Notes under the pieces: generated by a model
Database searches by the model: none
Seen by the model: the letters and a program-made list of their open reading frames with translations, nothing else
What the model was told of the DNA's origin: nothing
Assembly: GCA_036389295.1 (NCBI GenBank)
Contig: DASVQB010000030.1
Location: forward strand, 1 to 64,000
From: AC-37 sp036389295
GTDB taxonomy: Bacteria; Actinomycetota; Thermoleophilia; Solirubrobacterales; Thermoleophilaceae
Direction: 5' to 3'
Length of the DNA: 64,000 nt
In this document: one piece after another, positions 50,521 through 59,803 of the stretch
Numbering within the stretch: position 1 is the stretch's first letter
How the letters are laid out: every line of letters starts with the position of its first letter
Translations under genes and position numbers: made by a program

Positions 50521-53166
50521 CTACCCGTGCCCGATCGCGGCCTGGGCGGCGGCCACCCGCGCGATCGGCACGCGGTAGGGCGAGCAGCTCACGTAGTCGA
50601 GCCCCGCCATGTGGAAGAAGTCGATCGAGTCGGGGTCGCCGCCGTGCTCGCCGCAGATGCCGAGCTTGAGGTGGGCCTTGGCCTCGCGGCCGGTCCAGGC
50701 CGCCAGCCGCACGAGCCACCCGACGCCCGGCTTGTCGATCGTCTCGAACGGGCTGCGGTCCACGATCCGCTCCTCCAGGTAGCGCGCGAGGAACCCGCTC
50801 TCGACGTCGTCGCGCGAGAACCCGATCGCCGTCTGGGTCAGGTCGTTCGTCCCGAACGAGAAGAAGTCCGCGACGGCCGCGATGCGGTCGGCGACGAAGC
50901 ACGCGCGCGGCAGCTCGATCATCGTGCCGACCGACAGCTCGAGGTCGCGGGTCTCGTCCTCCTCCTCCACGACCCGCTCGACGAGCCGGCGCATCTGGCT
51001 CAGCTCCTGCTCGTACGCCACCAGCGGGACCATGATCTCGAGGTGGGGCGCCCGGCCGCTGCGCTCCCGGACGGCCCGCGCCGCCCGGACGATCGCGTGC
51101 GCCTGCATCGCGTAGATCTCCGGGTGCACGATCCCGAGCCGGCAGCCGCGGGTGCCCAGCATCGGGTTCGTCTCGTGCAGCACGTGGACGCGCTCCTGGG
51201 TGCGCTCGAGCTCCTCGAGGTCCGGCGATCCCTCCGTTCGCGCGTGCTCGATCTGCTGGGCCAGCTCCTCGAGGTCCGGCAGGAACTCGTGGAGGGGCGG
51301 GTCGAGCAGGCGGATCGTCACCGGCAGCCCCGCCATCGTCTCGAACAGGCCCTCGAAGTCCTGCTGCTGGAGCGGCAGCAGCTCCGCGAGCGCGGCGCGG
51401 CGGTCCTCCTCGGACTCGGCCATGATCATCGCCCGCATCTTGGGCTGGCGGTCGGCGGCCATGAACATGTGCTCGGTGCGGCAGAGGCCGATCCCCTCGG
51501 CCCCGAGCTCGCGCGCCTTCTCGGCGTCGGCGGGCGTGTCCGCGTTCGCGCGGACGCGCAGGCGGCGGACCTCGTCGGCCCAGCCCAGCACCCGCTCGAA
51601 CCGCTCGTCGACCTCCGGCTCCACGAGCGGGACGTCGTCGGTGGTGATGATCCCCGCGCTGCCGTCGAGGGCGATCAGGTCGCCCTCGCGGAGCACGGTC
51701 CCGTTCACCCGCGCCTCGCCGTGGGCGAGGTCGATCTCGAGCTCGGACACGCCGCACACGCACGGCCGGCCCATGCCGCGGGCGACCAGCGCCGCGTGGC
51801 TCGCCTTGCCCCCCTCCGAGGTCACGATCCCGCGGGCGGCGAAGAAGCCGGCCACGTCGTCGGCCTCCGTGAACGGGCGGACGAGCACCACCGCCCGGCC
51901 CGCCTCGGCGGCCTCGACCGCGTCCTCCGCGGAGAAGACGATCTCGCCCTTCGCGGCCCCCGGCGACGCGTTCACGCCGCGGGCGAGCACCGCGTACTCG
52001 GCCTCGCGCCCGAAGGTCGGGTGGAGCAGCGCGTCGAGCGCCCCCGCGTCGACCGTGCAGAGCGCCTCCTCGCGCGTGAGGAGGCCCTCCTCCACGGCGT
52101 CGACCGCGAACCGCACCGCCGCCTGCGCCGGGCGCTTGGCGTTGCGGGTCTGGAGCATGTAGAGGCGGTCCTCCTCCACGGTGAACTCGGTGTCCTGCAT
52201 GTCGCGGTAGTGGGCCTCGAGCGTGCGCAGGATCTCCATCAGCTCGGCGTGCGCCTCGGGCATGACCTCGCGCAGCTCCGACAGGTCGAGCGGCGTCCGC
52301 ACGCCGGACACCACGTCCTCGCCCTGGGCGTTGACGAGGAAGTCGCCCGACGGCTCGGGCGCGCCGGTCACCTCGTCGCGCGAGAACGCCACCCCCGAGC
52401 ACGACCGCTCGCCGCGGTTCCCGAAGACCATCTGCTGGACGTTCACCGCCGTGCCCCAGTCGTCCGGGATCCGGTTGATGCGCCGGTACTCGACCGCGCG
52501 CAGGCCCGTCCAGGAGTCGAACACGGCCCGGATCGCCTGGCGCAGCTGCTCGCGCGGGTCCTCGGGGAACGCCTCGCCGGTCTGCTCGCGGTAGAGCAGC
52601 TCGAAGCGGTCCGCGAGCGCGCGCAGGTCGCTCGCCGAGAGCTCGGTGTCGAGCTTCACGCCTGCGACCCGCTTGCGCTCGGCGATCGCCTCCTCGATCG
52701 CCTCGCCGGGCACGCCACGGCACACGTTCCCGAACATCTGGACGAACCGGCGGTACGAGTCCCGGGCGAAGCGCTCGTTCCCCGTCGAGCGGGCGAGCCC
52801 CTCCACCGAGCGGGCGTTCAGCCCCAGGTTGAGGACCGTGTCGAGCATCCCCGGCATCGACTCGCGCGCTCCCGAGCGGACCGACACGAGCAGCGGGTCG
52901 CCGGGGTCGCCCAGGCGCTTCCCGGCGCGCTCCTCGAGCCTGCCGAGCGCGTCGTCCACCTGCTCCTCGAGGCCCTCCGGCTCGACGCGGCCGGCGCGCA
53001 TGTACTCGACGCACGCCTCCGTGGTGATGGTGAAGCCGGCGGGGACGCGGTCGGGGCCGAGGACCCGCGTCATCTCGGCGACGTTCGCGCCCTTCCCCCC
53101 CAGCAGGTCGCGCATCTCGCGCGAGCCCTCGGAGAAGTCGTAGACGAGCTTCCGGCCGTCCCCCAC
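50521..53166 (-). CDS. ppdK: Pyruvate, phosphate dikinase
   Basis: The 881-residue enzyme interconverts pyruvate, ATP and Pi with PEP, AMP and PPi. It has the N-terminal ATP-grasp lobe (VYDFSEGSREMRDLLGGKGA), the phospho-His domain (TSEGGKASHAALVARGMGRP, His at the centre of SHAAL) and the C-terminal PEP/pyruvate barrel (ELPRACFVADRIAAVADFFS and SFGTNDLTQ). The phosphocarrier loop is GGKASHA rather than the commoner GGMTSHA, still with the His. GTG at 53166, 77 bp upstream of dgt. Confidence 0.97.
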   Translation of the reverse strand: MGDGRKLVYDFSEGSREMRDLLGGKGANVAEMTRVLGPDRVPAGFTITTEACVEYMRAGRVEPEGLEEQVDDALGRLEERAGKRLGDPGDPLLVSVRSGARESMPGMLDTVLNLGLNARSVEGLARSTGNERFARDSYRRFVQMFGNVCRGVPGEAIEEAIAERKRVAGVKLDTELSASDLRALADRFELLYREQTGEAFPEDPREQLRQAIRAVFDSWTGLRAVEYRRINRIPDDWGTAVNVQQMVFGNRGERSCSGVAFSRDEVTGAPEPSGDFLVNAQGEDVVSGVRTPLDLSELREVMPEAHAELMEILRTLEAHYRDMQDTEFTVEEDRLYMLQTRNAKRPAQAAVRFAVDAVEEGLLTREEALCTVDAGALDALLHPTFGREAEYAVLARGVNASPGAAKGEIVFSAEDAVEAAEAGRAVVLVRPFTEADDVAGFFAARGIVTSEGGKASHAALVARGMGRPCVCGVSELEIDLAHGEARVNGTVLREGDLIALDGSAGIITTDDVPLVEPEVDERFERVLGWADEVRRLRVRANADTPADAEKARELGAEGIGLCRTEHMFMAADRQPKMRAMIMAESEEDRRAALAELLPLQQQDFEGLFETMAGLPVTIRLLDPPLHEFLPDLEELAQQIEHARTEGSPDLEELERTQERVHVLHETNPMLGTRGCRLGIVHPEIYAMQAHAIVRAARAVRERSGRAPHLEIMVPLVAYEQELSQMRRLVERVVEEEDETRDLELSVGTMIELPRACFVADRIAAVADFFSFGTNDLTQTAIGFSRDDVESGFLARYLEERIVDRSPFETIDKPGVGWLVRLAAWTGREAKAHLKLGICGEHGGDPDSIDFFHMAGLDYVSCSPYRVPIARVAAAQAAIGHG

Positions 53167-53213
53167 TTGGCGGCGATTCTATCCCCGGCGCGCGCTGCGT
53201 CAGACTGCCGGGC

Positions 53214-53825
53214 GTGGAGCCGGCGGACCTCGCGGTGATCGTCTGGAGCTCGTTCGCCGTCCTCGGGATCGGCCTGCGGGCGGCGATCCAGTGGCGGCGG
53301 ACCGGGACGACCGGGCTGCGCGGGCTGTCGGGCGAGCCCGGCTCGCTCGAGTGGCTCGGCGGCGTCCTGTTCGTGCTCGGGCTCGTGTTCGGCATCGCCG
53401 GGCCCGTGGCCCAGCAGGAGGGGACGGCCGACCCGATCGCCGCGCTCGACGGCCGCGCCGGCCACGTCGCCGGCGCCGTCCTCGCGGTCGGCGGCCTCGC
53501 GGCCACGCTCTACGCCCAGCTCGCGATGGGCCGCGAGTGGCGCATCGGCGTCGACCCGACCGAGCGGACCGGCCTCGTCACCGGCGGGCCGTTCGCGCTC
53601 GTCCGCAACCCGATCTACACGGCGATGCTGACGAGCGCGGTCGGGATCGCCCTGCTGGTCCCGAACCCCGTGACGCTCGCCGGCCTCGCGACCCTGGTCG
53701 CGGCGTTCGAGATGCAGACGCGGTTCGTCGAGGAGCCCCACCTCCGCCGCCTCCACGGCGACGCCTACCTCGCCTACGCCTCGCGCGTGGGCCGGTTCGT
53801 GCCCGGCCTCGGCCGGCTGAGCTGA
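53214..53825 (+). CDS. Isoprenylcysteine carboxyl methyltransferase (ICMT)-like membrane protein
   Basis: The 203-residue protein has several transmembrane helices (VIVWSSFAVLGIG, WLGGVLFVLGLVFGIAG, GAVLAVGGLAATLYAQL, AMLTSAVGIALLVP). The C-terminal block RNPIYTAMLTSAVG... FVEEPHLRRLHGDAYLAYASR is the PEMT/ICMT signature for SAM-dependent methyl transfer to lipid-like substrates at the membrane. In bacteria the substrate is usually unknown. GTG at 53214 is divergent from ppdK. Confidence 0.85.
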   Translation: MEPADLAVIVWSSFAVLGIGLRAAIQWRRTGTTGLRGLSGEPGSLEWLGGVLFVLGLVFGIAGPVAQQEGTADPIAALDGRAGHVAGAVLAVGGLAATLYAQLAMGREWRIGVDPTERTGLVTGGPFALVRNPIYTAMLTSAVGIALLVPNPVTLAGLATLVAAFEMQTRFVEEPHLRRLHGDAYLAYASRVGRFVPGLGRLS

Positions 53826-53826
53826 G

Positions 53827-54543
53827 TCAGGCGACCCGCCGCAGGCGGACGTGCGCGTGGTGCTCCAGCGTCTCCGAGAGCGCCCGGTCGGCCTGGTGCA
53901 GGGCGCGCTCGGGCGCGCTCGGGAACTCCGCGAGCGGGCGGCCCATCGCCTCGACGAGGAAGCCGTGGGCCTCGGCGCCGAGCGGGAACGAGCCGGCCTC
54001 GCAGCCCGGGCAGACCACGCCGCCGGCGCTCGCCGAGAACGCGCCCAGGTGCTCGCGCTCGCCGCAGGCCGCGCACGCCGCCAGCTCCGGCGCGAACCCG
54101 GCCGCCAGCAGCAGCTTCAGCCGGAACGCCAGCGCCTGGGCGCGGACAGCCGCGCCCGGCTCGGCGTCGAGGAGCTGGAGCTCGCGGCACAGGAGGTTGT
54201 AGGCGGGGCGGTTCGGCTCCTCCGAGTCGAGCACACGGAGCACCGCGTCGCACGCCTGGGTGGCGCGCTCGAGGGCGTCCCGGCGCTCGCGGAGCGAAGC
54301 GTGCGGGTCCACGGTCTCGGCGGAGGTGACCGTGCACAGCTCGCCGCGGCCCTCGTGGAGGATCAGCTCGACCCGGAACAGCGGCTCGAGCCGCCCTCCG
54401 AAGCGCGACTTCACCCGCCTGACCCCCTTCGCGATCGCGTTCACCCGCCCGCGGTCGCGGGTGTAGACGTGGAGGATCCGGTCCGCCTCTCCGTAGCGGA
54501 TCGAGCGCAGCACGACGGCCTCCGTACTGAAGCTCCGGGGCAT
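53827..54543 (-). CDS. recO: DNA repair protein RecO
   Basis: RecO mediates RecF-pathway loading of RecA onto SSB-coated DNA. The 238-residue protein has the N-terminal OB fold (FSTEAVVLRSIRYGEADRIL) and a C-terminal helical domain with zinc-type CxxC pairs (CAACGERE and CPGCEAGS). Length is normal. It is convergent with the ICMT-like gene (one base between stops) and divergent from the glutaredoxin gene. Confidence 0.95.
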   Translation of the reverse strand: MPRSFSTEAVVLRSIRYGEADRILHVYTRDRGRVNAIAKGVRRVKSRFGGRLEPLFRVELILHEGRGELCTVTSAETVDPHASLRERRDALERATQACDAVLRVLDSEEPNRPAYNLLCRELQLLDAEPGAAVRAQALAFRLKLLLAAGFAPELAACAACGEREHLGAFSASAGGVVCPGCEAGSFPLGAEAHGFLVEAMGRPLAEFPSAPERALHQADRALSETLEHHAHVRLRRVA

Positions 54544-54563
54544 CGCCCTAAACTCTGTCGCCC

Positions 54564-54818
54564 GTGCCGGACATCGTCCTCTACACCACCGAGCCCTGCG
54601 GGTTCTGCCGCCAGGCCAAGGCCCTGCTCCAGAGCCGCGGCGTGGAGTACGACGAGGTCAACCTCGCCAAGGACCCGTCCGGGAGGGCCGACCTCGTGGC
54701 CAAGACCGGTCAGATGACCTTCCCCCAGGTCCTGGTGGGCGAGCGGGCGATCGGCGGCTTCCGCGAGCTGATCGAGGCCGACCGCGCCGGGATCCTCGAC
54801 TCGCTGCTGGCCGCCTAG
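54564..54818 (+). CDS. Glutaredoxin-family protein
   Basis: An 84-residue glutaredoxin with the redox motif EPCGFCRQAK and the cis-proline TFPQVLVG; such proteins pass electrons to ribonucleotide reductase or mycothiol-linked targets. It begins GTG at 54564. A bacterium of this type normally lacks glutathione, so it may be a mycoredoxin-like protein; the CxxC with Gly-Phe between the cysteines does not settle this. Confidence 0.9.
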   Translation: MPDIVLYTTEPCGFCRQAKALLQSRGVEYDEVNLAKDPSGRADLVAKTGQMTFPQVLVGERAIGGFRELIEADRAGILDSLLAA

Positions 54819-54823
54819 CGGCT

Positions 54824-55090
54824 CTACGCGAGCCGGATCGCGAGCGCGACCAGCGCCGCCGCGCAGATCGCCAGGAGGGCGACGAAGGCCCTCAGCACCG
54901 CGCGCTCGCGGTCGCGGCGGGCGTTCAGCCAGACGAGCGCCGCGAACTCGCGGTCGAGGCGCGTCCAGCGGCGCCGCCCGTAGTCGTCGGGCTCGATCTC
55001 GCGCAGCACGAGCCGCGCGAAGTCGCCCGATGGCCTGAGCTCGGCGCCGCCGGCGACGGGGCGGCTCTCCTGTCCCAGCCCGTCGCTCAT
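54824..55090 (-). CDS. Small membrane protein (88 aa)
   Basis: An 88-residue protein: a polar N-terminus (ELRPSGDFARLVLREIEPDD, YGRRRWTRLDREFAALVWLN) and one C-terminal transmembrane helix (AFVALLAICAAALVALAI). It is 13 bp downstream of the coiled-coil membrane protein gene, probably co-transcribed. Function unknown; the DxxGRRRW phrase is not one I can place. Confidence 0.6.
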   Translation of the reverse strand: MSDGLGQESRPVAGGAELRPSGDFARLVLREIEPDDYGRRRWTRLDREFAALVWLNARRDRERAVLRAFVALLAICAAALVALAIRLA

Positions 55091-55103
55091 CCGCCCGGGC
55101 CCC

Positions 55104-56012
55104 TCACGTCTCCCTCGGCAGCGCCGTGAAGATGCTCGCGAGCATGGCCGCGACCGCCATCAGCGGCGCCCGCTTGACCGGGTGCAGCGGCGGGCGCTCG
55201 GGGAAGGCGACGACCCAGTGGCGCGCACTGGCGCAGACGAAGTCGAACGAGACGGCCTCGGGCGCGTGGCGGCCGAGGCAGGTCCGGAAGTCGTAGCGTG
55301 AACGGGCGGGGCTCAGGTCGAGGATCCGGTCGGGGACGCCCGGGCCGCGGTGCGTTATCTCGAACAGGAAGTCGCCGTCCTCGTACTCCTGGCGGACGAC
55401 CGCGACCGGCACCAGCTCGTTACCCGGGAACAGGACCGGCAGAACCTTCCGCGAGGTGCGCGCCAGCAGGTCCTCGAAGCTCTGCCCGGGGTTCTCCGCG
55501 CGCACCGGGTAGGGGTCGATCAGGAGCGTGAGCAGCCAGTCGCCGAGCACGCTGTCGGTCCGCTCGGACTGCTCGCGGTCGGCCTCGAGGGCCTCGCACC
55601 GGCCGCGCACCTGCTCGAGCTCGCGGCGGAGGCCGTCGATCTGGTTGTGGAGCCGCACCACGCGCGCGCGTGCCTTGTCGCGCTGCGCCTCCATCACGCA
55701 GACCTCCCTGCCCAGCCGCGTGCTGCGGCTCAGCAGCAGCCGCAGGCCCACCGCCGGCGGGACCAGCATGACCGCGCAGGCGCCGAGCAGGACGCCCTGG
55801 ACCAGCGGGGGCGCGTCCAGCAGCCAGCTCGACGCCGACGCGAGGGCCGCGGCCGCGGCGCCGGCGATCCAGCGGAACGCGGCGTGCATCGACTCGACGA
55901 GCACGAGGCGCGCGAGCTGGCGCGACCAGCCCGCCGCGCGGGTGCCCCGCTCGCTCGCCGCCCTGCCGTTGCCGCCCGGGGCCGTCCGGCCCCGGTCCTC
56001 GGTTCCGCCCAA
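55104..56012 (-). CDS. Coiled-coil membrane protein of unknown function
   Basis: About 302 residues: a low-complexity N-terminus, two hydrophobic segments (AAAAALASASSWLLDAPPLV and LGACAVMLVPPAVGLRLLL, about 50-92), a coiled coil (RDKARARVVRLHNQIDGLRR to ALEADREQSER), then a soluble domain (VLGDWLLTLLIDPYPVRAEN, PVAVVRQEYEDGDFLFEITH, RPPLHPVKRAPLMAVAAMLA). No family recognised. The adjacent 88-residue membrane protein suggests a two-gene unit. Confidence 0.7.
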   Translation of the reverse strand: MGGTEDRGRTAPGGNGRAASERGTRAAGWSRQLARLVLVESMHAAFRWIAGAAAAALASASSWLLDAPPLVQGVLLGACAVMLVPPAVGLRLLLSRSTRLGREVCVMEAQRDKARARVVRLHNQIDGLRRELEQVRGRCEALEADREQSERTDSVLGDWLLTLLIDPYPVRAENPGQSFEDLLARTSRKVLPVLFPGNELVPVAVVRQEYEDGDFLFEITHRGPGVPDRILDLSPARSRYDFRTCLGRHAPEAVSFDFVCASARHWVVAFPERPPLHPVKRAPLMAVAAMLASIFTALPRET

Positions 56013-56124
56013 GCCGCTCCTCCCGCTCGCGTCGCGGGCGCGCCGACCCCCCTGCCGGCCGCCGCAGCGGGCGCACCATACGGTCGCCGGCCGCGCGACT
56101 CCACGAAAACCTCCAGACGGGGGA

Positions 56125-56967
56125 TTACTTTCGGACTCGCGGGCGGGGTTGGCAGCGCTCGCAGACGTACGTGCCGCGCTGGCCGACCCTCATCTTCACG
56201 ATCGTCCTCCCGCAGCGCGGGCACGGCTCGCCCTCGCGCAGGTGGACGAGGAAGCGGTCCTGGAAGACGCCGCGCCCCCCGTCCGGGTGGCGGAAGTCGT
56301 CGATCGAGGCGCCGCGGGCGTCGATGCCGGCCTGGAGCGACTCGACGACGGCGTCGCGCAGGTCGGCGATCTGGCGCCGGCGCAGGGTCCCGACCGGCCG
56401 CAGCGGGTGGATACGCGCCCGGAACAGCGCCTCGTCCGCGTAGATGTTGCCCACCCCGGCGACCCGCTCCTGGGACAGCAGGAACGACTTGACGGGCGCG
56501 CGGCGGCCGGCCGCCATGGCGCGCAGCGCGTCGGCGGTGAAGTCCGGGCCGAGCGGCTCGACCCCGAGGCGCGAGGCGAAGTAGTCGTCGCGGGCGCCGG
56601 AGCCGAGCAGCACGACGCCGGTGCCGAAGCGGCGCGGGTCGGTGAACAGGACGCGCTCGCCGGAGGAGAGGTCGAGCCGGACCCGGACGTAGGGTGGGGT
56701 CCCGGCACCCCCGGGGTCGAGCAGCAGGTTCCCGGTCATCCGCAGGTGCATGGCCAGGTGGACGTCGTCCTCCAGCTCCCAGAGCAGGTACTTGCCGCGC
56801 CTGGCGAGCCGCTCGACCCGCCGGCCGTCGACCGCCGCCGCCAGCTCCTCCGGCGGCGCCGGCTCGCACCAGCGCGGGTCGAGGACCTCGATCCGCTCGA
56901 GCGTCGCGCCCTCGACCACCGGCGCGAGGTGGGTGCGGATCGTCTCGACCTCGGGCAGCTCGGGCAC
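56125..56967 (-). CDS. mutM: Formamidopyrimidine-DNA glycosylase (Fpg/MutM)
   Basis: The 280-residue glycosylase/AP lyase removes 8-oxoguanine. It has the catalytic N-terminus MPELPEVETI with the nucleophilic Pro2, the lysine in RRGKYLLWEL, the helix-two-turn-helix (GVGNIYADEALF), and the C-terminal zinc finger CPRCG... CERCQ. Start and length are the family norm. It follows phosphopentomutase by 10 bp, so the two share a transcript. The 112-bp gap downstream to the coiled-coil gene shows nothing coherent. Confidence 0.97.
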   Translation of the reverse strand: MPELPEVETIRTHLAPVVEGATLERIEVLDPRWCEPAPPEELAAAVDGRRVERLARRGKYLLWELEDDVHLAMHLRMTGNLLLDPGGAGTPPYVRVRLDLSSGERVLFTDPRRFGTGVVLLGSGARDDYFASRLGVEPLGPDFTADALRAMAAGRRAPVKSFLLSQERVAGVGNIYADEALFRARIHPLRPVGTLRRRQIADLRDAVVESLQAGIDARGASIDDFRHPDGGRGVFQDRFLVHLREGEPCPRCGRTIVKMRVGQRGTYVCERCQPRPRVRK

Positions 56968-56977
56968 GGCCCCGAGG

Positions 56978-58168
56978 TTAGGGCCGGGCGGTCGCGGGCT
57001 CGGCCCGCTCGCCGGCCGGCACGAACGGCTCGCCGCCGAGCGGCGCGTCGCGGCCCGTGAGCCACCGGTGGACGCTCGCGCCGACCGACGCCATCGGCGC
57101 CTCCACCCGCCGGCCGTCGTGGCCGTCGAACGTCGCCAGGAGCGGCGAGAGCTCGCGCGTGTGGTCGGAGCCGGCCGAGTCGGGGTCCACGCCGTGGTCG
57201 GCGCACAGGACCAGCAGGTCGCCGGGCCGGAGCGCCGCGGTCCAGCGCGCCACCGCGGCGTCGACCTCCCGCAGCGCGGCCGCGAAGCCGTGGACGTCCT
57301 TGCGGTGCCCGTAGACGGTGTCGGTGTCGACCAGGTTCGCGAACGCGAGCCCGCCGCCCGGCTCGGCGAGCAGGTCGTCGAGGGCCGCGATCGCGGTCCG
57401 GTTATCGTGCGCGGGACGGGTCTCCGACACGCCGCGGCCCGCGAACACCTCCCCCACCTTCCCGACCGCGCACACCGGCACCCCCTGCTCGGCCAGGAGG
57501 TCGAGGTGGGTCGGGCCGGGCGGGGGAAGCGAGTAGTCGCGCCGCCCCGGCAGGCGCCGGAACGCGCCCGGCTCGCCCTCGAACGGGCGGGCGATCACGC
57601 GGCCGACGGCGTGCTCGCCCCGGAGCATCCCGCGCGCCGCCTCGCACGCGGCGTACAGCTCGTCGAGCGGGACGGCGGCCACGTTCGCCGCCACCTGGAA
57701 GACCGAGTCGGCCGAGGTGTAGACGATCAGCCCGCCGGTCTCGAGCTGCTCGGCGCCGAACTCGTCGATCGCGCGCAGCCCCTCCGACGCGGCGTTGCAC
57801 AGCACCGCGCGGCCGGTCGCGCGCTCGAACGCCTCGACCACCTCGGCCGGGAAGCCGTCCGGGTAGGTGGGCGGGCCCTCGGTGGAGACGCCCATCAGCT
57901 CCCAGTGGCCGGCGGTCGTGTCCTTGCCCGGCCCGACCGGCCACAGCCGGCCGTGCACGGCCGGCTCCTCCACCGGCGGCACGCCGTCGATGGCGGTCAC
58001 GTTCCCGAGCCCGAGCCGCGTCAGCGCCGGCAGGTCGAGGCCGCCGACGGCGCGCGCGACGTGGGCGAGCGTGTTCGCGCCCTCGTCGCCGTAGTCGGCC
58101 GCGTCGGCGGTCGCGCCGCAGCCGCAGGCGTCCAGCACCACGACGAACGCTCGGCGGCCCCGGCTCAC
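56978..58168 (-). CDS. deoB: Phosphopentomutase DeoB
   Basis: A metal-dependent alkaline-phosphatase-fold mutase that interconverts ribose 1-phosphate and ribose 5-phosphate, linking nucleoside salvage and the pentose pathway. The 396-residue protein has the N-terminal metal motif VVLDACGCG, the signature GKDTTAGHWELMG, and the metal-ligand pair in LCADHGVDP and DSAGSDHTRE. GTG/ATG start at 58168. It lies 51 bp downstream of xerD, in the order xerD-deoB-mutM. Confidence 0.95.
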   Translation of the reverse strand: MSRGRRAFVVVLDACGCGATADAADYGDEGANTLAHVARAVGGLDLPALTRLGLGNVTAIDGVPPVEEPAVHGRLWPVGPGKDTTAGHWELMGVSTEGPPTYPDGFPAEVVEAFERATGRAVLCNAASEGLRAIDEFGAEQLETGGLIVYTSADSVFQVAANVAAVPLDELYAACEAARGMLRGEHAVGRVIARPFEGEPGAFRRLPGRRDYSLPPPGPTHLDLLAEQGVPVCAVGKVGEVFAGRGVSETRPAHDNRTAIAALDDLLAEPGGGLAFANLVDTDTVYGHRKDVHGFAAALREVDAAVARWTAALRPGDLLVLCADHGVDPDSAGSDHTRELSPLLATFDGHDGRRVEAPMASVGASVHRWLTGRDAPLGGEPFVPAGERAEPATARP

Positions 58169-58219
58169 CCGGGCGTTGTACCAGGGGGCGGCGCCGGTCG
58201 TGGAGCGGCGGGCGGGGGC

Positions 58220-59158
58220 TCAGCCCGTCGCGCGCGGGTGCGCCCGGAAGTACACGTCCTTCAGCCGCTCGCTGGAGAGGTGCGTGTACAGCTGGGTCGT
58301 GGCCACGTCGGCGTGGCCCAGCATCTCCTGGACCGAGCGCAGGTCGCAGCCGCCGTTCAGCAGATGCGTCGCGAACGTGTGGCGGAGGGTGTGCGGGCTC
58401 ATGCGGTCGGCCAGCCCGGCGGACGCCGCGTGGCGCCGGACGATCTTGTAGAGGCCCTGCCGCGTGAGCGGCTCGCCGCGGAAGTTGAGGAACAGCTCGG
58501 CCACCGGGCGGCCGCGGGCCAGCGCCGGGCGGCCGCGCTCGACGTAGCGGGCGACGGCCTCGGCGGCCGCCGAGCCCACCGGCACGACGCGCTCCTTCGC
58601 GCCCTTCCCCCGCGCGCGCAGCACCCGGTCCTCCAGGTCGACGTCCGACACGGCGATCCCGATCGCCTCCGAGGCCCGCAGCCCGCACGCGTACATCAGC
58701 TCGAGCAGCGCGCGGTCGCGCAGGGCGGTCGGCTCGGTGCCCCGCGGCTGCTCCAGCAGGCGGCCGACCTCGCCGCGCGTGAGCACCTTCGGGAGCCGCC
58801 GGCTGCGCCGCGGGCCGGCGATCGTCGCCATCGGGTCCACGTCGAGCACGCCCTCGCGGCGCAGGTGGCGGTAGAACGACCGCAGGCAGGCGGTCTTGCG
58901 GTGGATCGTGGCCGGCGACGCCGGCGCGCGGCCGTTGCCCTCCGCGAGCCGGGCGAGGAAGTCGGAGACGTCCGCGGCCGTGGCCGACTCGGGCCCGCGC
59001 CCGCGCTCGTCGAGGAAGCGGCCGAACTGGAGCAGGTCCGAGCGGTAGGCGTCGAGCGTGTTGCGCGACAGGCCGCGCTCGAACTCGAGGTAGGCGAGGA
59101 AGTCGAGCACCAGGTGCTCGAACGGGCGCTGCGGGACGATCGAGGTGACGGTGGCCAC
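58220..59158 (-). CDS. xerD: Tyrosine recombinase XerD-type
   Basis: The 312-residue site-specific recombinase resolves chromosome dimers at dif with XerC. N-terminal SAM-like domain (FLAYLEFERGLSRNTLDAYRS), catalytic R-H-R-H-Y set in ACGLRASEAI, SPHTLRHTFATHL, GHADVATTQLYTHLS. This is a chromosomal Xer, in a gene order common to actinobacteria, and not part of the island at 37.6-40.3 kb. Confidence 0.92.
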   Translation of the reverse strand: MATVTSIVPQRPFEHLVLDFLAYLEFERGLSRNTLDAYRSDLLQFGRFLDERGRGPESATAADVSDFLARLAEGNGRAPASPATIHRKTACLRSFYRHLRREGVLDVDPMATIAGPRRSRRLPKVLTRGEVGRLLEQPRGTEPTALRDRALLELMYACGLRASEAIGIAVSDVDLEDRVLRARGKGAKERVVPVGSAAAEAVARYVERGRPALARGRPVAELFLNFRGEPLTRQGLYKIVRRHAASAGLADRMSPHTLRHTFATHLLNGGCDLRSVQEMLGHADVATTQLYTHLSSERLKDVYFRAHPRATG

Positions 59159-59272
59159 GGGGAGCCGTGTTCGCCCGCCGCCGCGGTTCCCCTCGCCGGT
59201 GCAACCGGGCGCCCACCGCCGCCCGCCCGCCGGTGCGGACCGGCGCCCACCCCCGCCCCGCGCCGCCGCGGC

Positions 59273-59803
59273 TCAGGCGTCGCGGCCGTACGCGCGGAAC
59301 CAGAGCAGGCCGATCAGCGACTTCGCGTCCGTCGTGCGCTCGATCGCCGCGTCCAGCTCGGCGAGCGGGACCGCCTCGACCTCGATCCGCTCGTTCTCCT
59401 CCGACTCGCCCTCGGCGTCGTAGAGGTCGGTCGCCAGGTAGACGTAGTAGCGCTCGTTCGAGAACCCGGGCGACGCGTAGCAGGTGACGAGGTGGCGCCA
59501 CTCGCGCGCGCCCTTGCCGATCTCCTCGACGAGCTCGCGCTTGGCGGTCTCGAGCGGCCCCTCCCCCTCCTGGTCGAGCTTGCCGGCGGGGACCTCGAGC
59601 AGCGCCTGCTCGCCGACCGCCTCGCGCGGCTGCCTGACGAGGTACAGCCGCTCGCCGTCGTGGGCGACGACCGCGGCGGCGCCGGGGTGGACCGCGTACT
59701 CGCGCTCGACCTCCTCGCCGTCGTCGTGCCTGAAGCGGTCGACGCGCACGCCGAGCACGCGCCCGCTCCAGACCTCCTCGCCGCCTGTCCGCTCGAAGCT
59801 CAT
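59273..59803 (-). CDS. NUDIX hydrolase, ADP-ribose pyrophosphatase type
   Basis: A 176-residue protein with the Nudix box (AGKLDQEGEGPLETAKRELV then EEIG) and the ADPR-hydrolase layout (SFERTGGEEVWSGRVLGVRV to start). It cleaves nucleoside diphosphate linkages. ATG at 59803 overlaps the DUF3866 stop by ATGA, so the genes are coupled. A gap of 114 bp separates it from xerD, downstream. Substrate: ADP-ribose is the family default, not proven. Confidence 0.92.
   Translation of the reverse strand: MSFERTGGEEVWSGRVLGVRVDRFRHDDGEEVEREYAVHPGAAAVVAHDGERLYLVRQPREAVGEQALLEVPAGKLDQEGEGPLETAKRELVEEIGKGAREWRHLVTCYASPGFSNERYYVYLATDLYDAEGESEENERIEVEAVPLAELDAAIERTTDAKSLIGLLWFRAYGRDA

Noticed and set aside
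55298..57060. Long plus-strand frames over mutM, deoB and neighbouring genes
   Set aside because: Mirror-frame shadows of high-GC minus-strand genes; the opposite strand carries full-length conserved enzymes.
58220..59158. XerD as the recombinase of the tRNA island
   Set aside because: It is 18 kb away, in a normal housekeeping gene order, and has the dif-type Xer layout rather than an integrase with an arm-binding domain.
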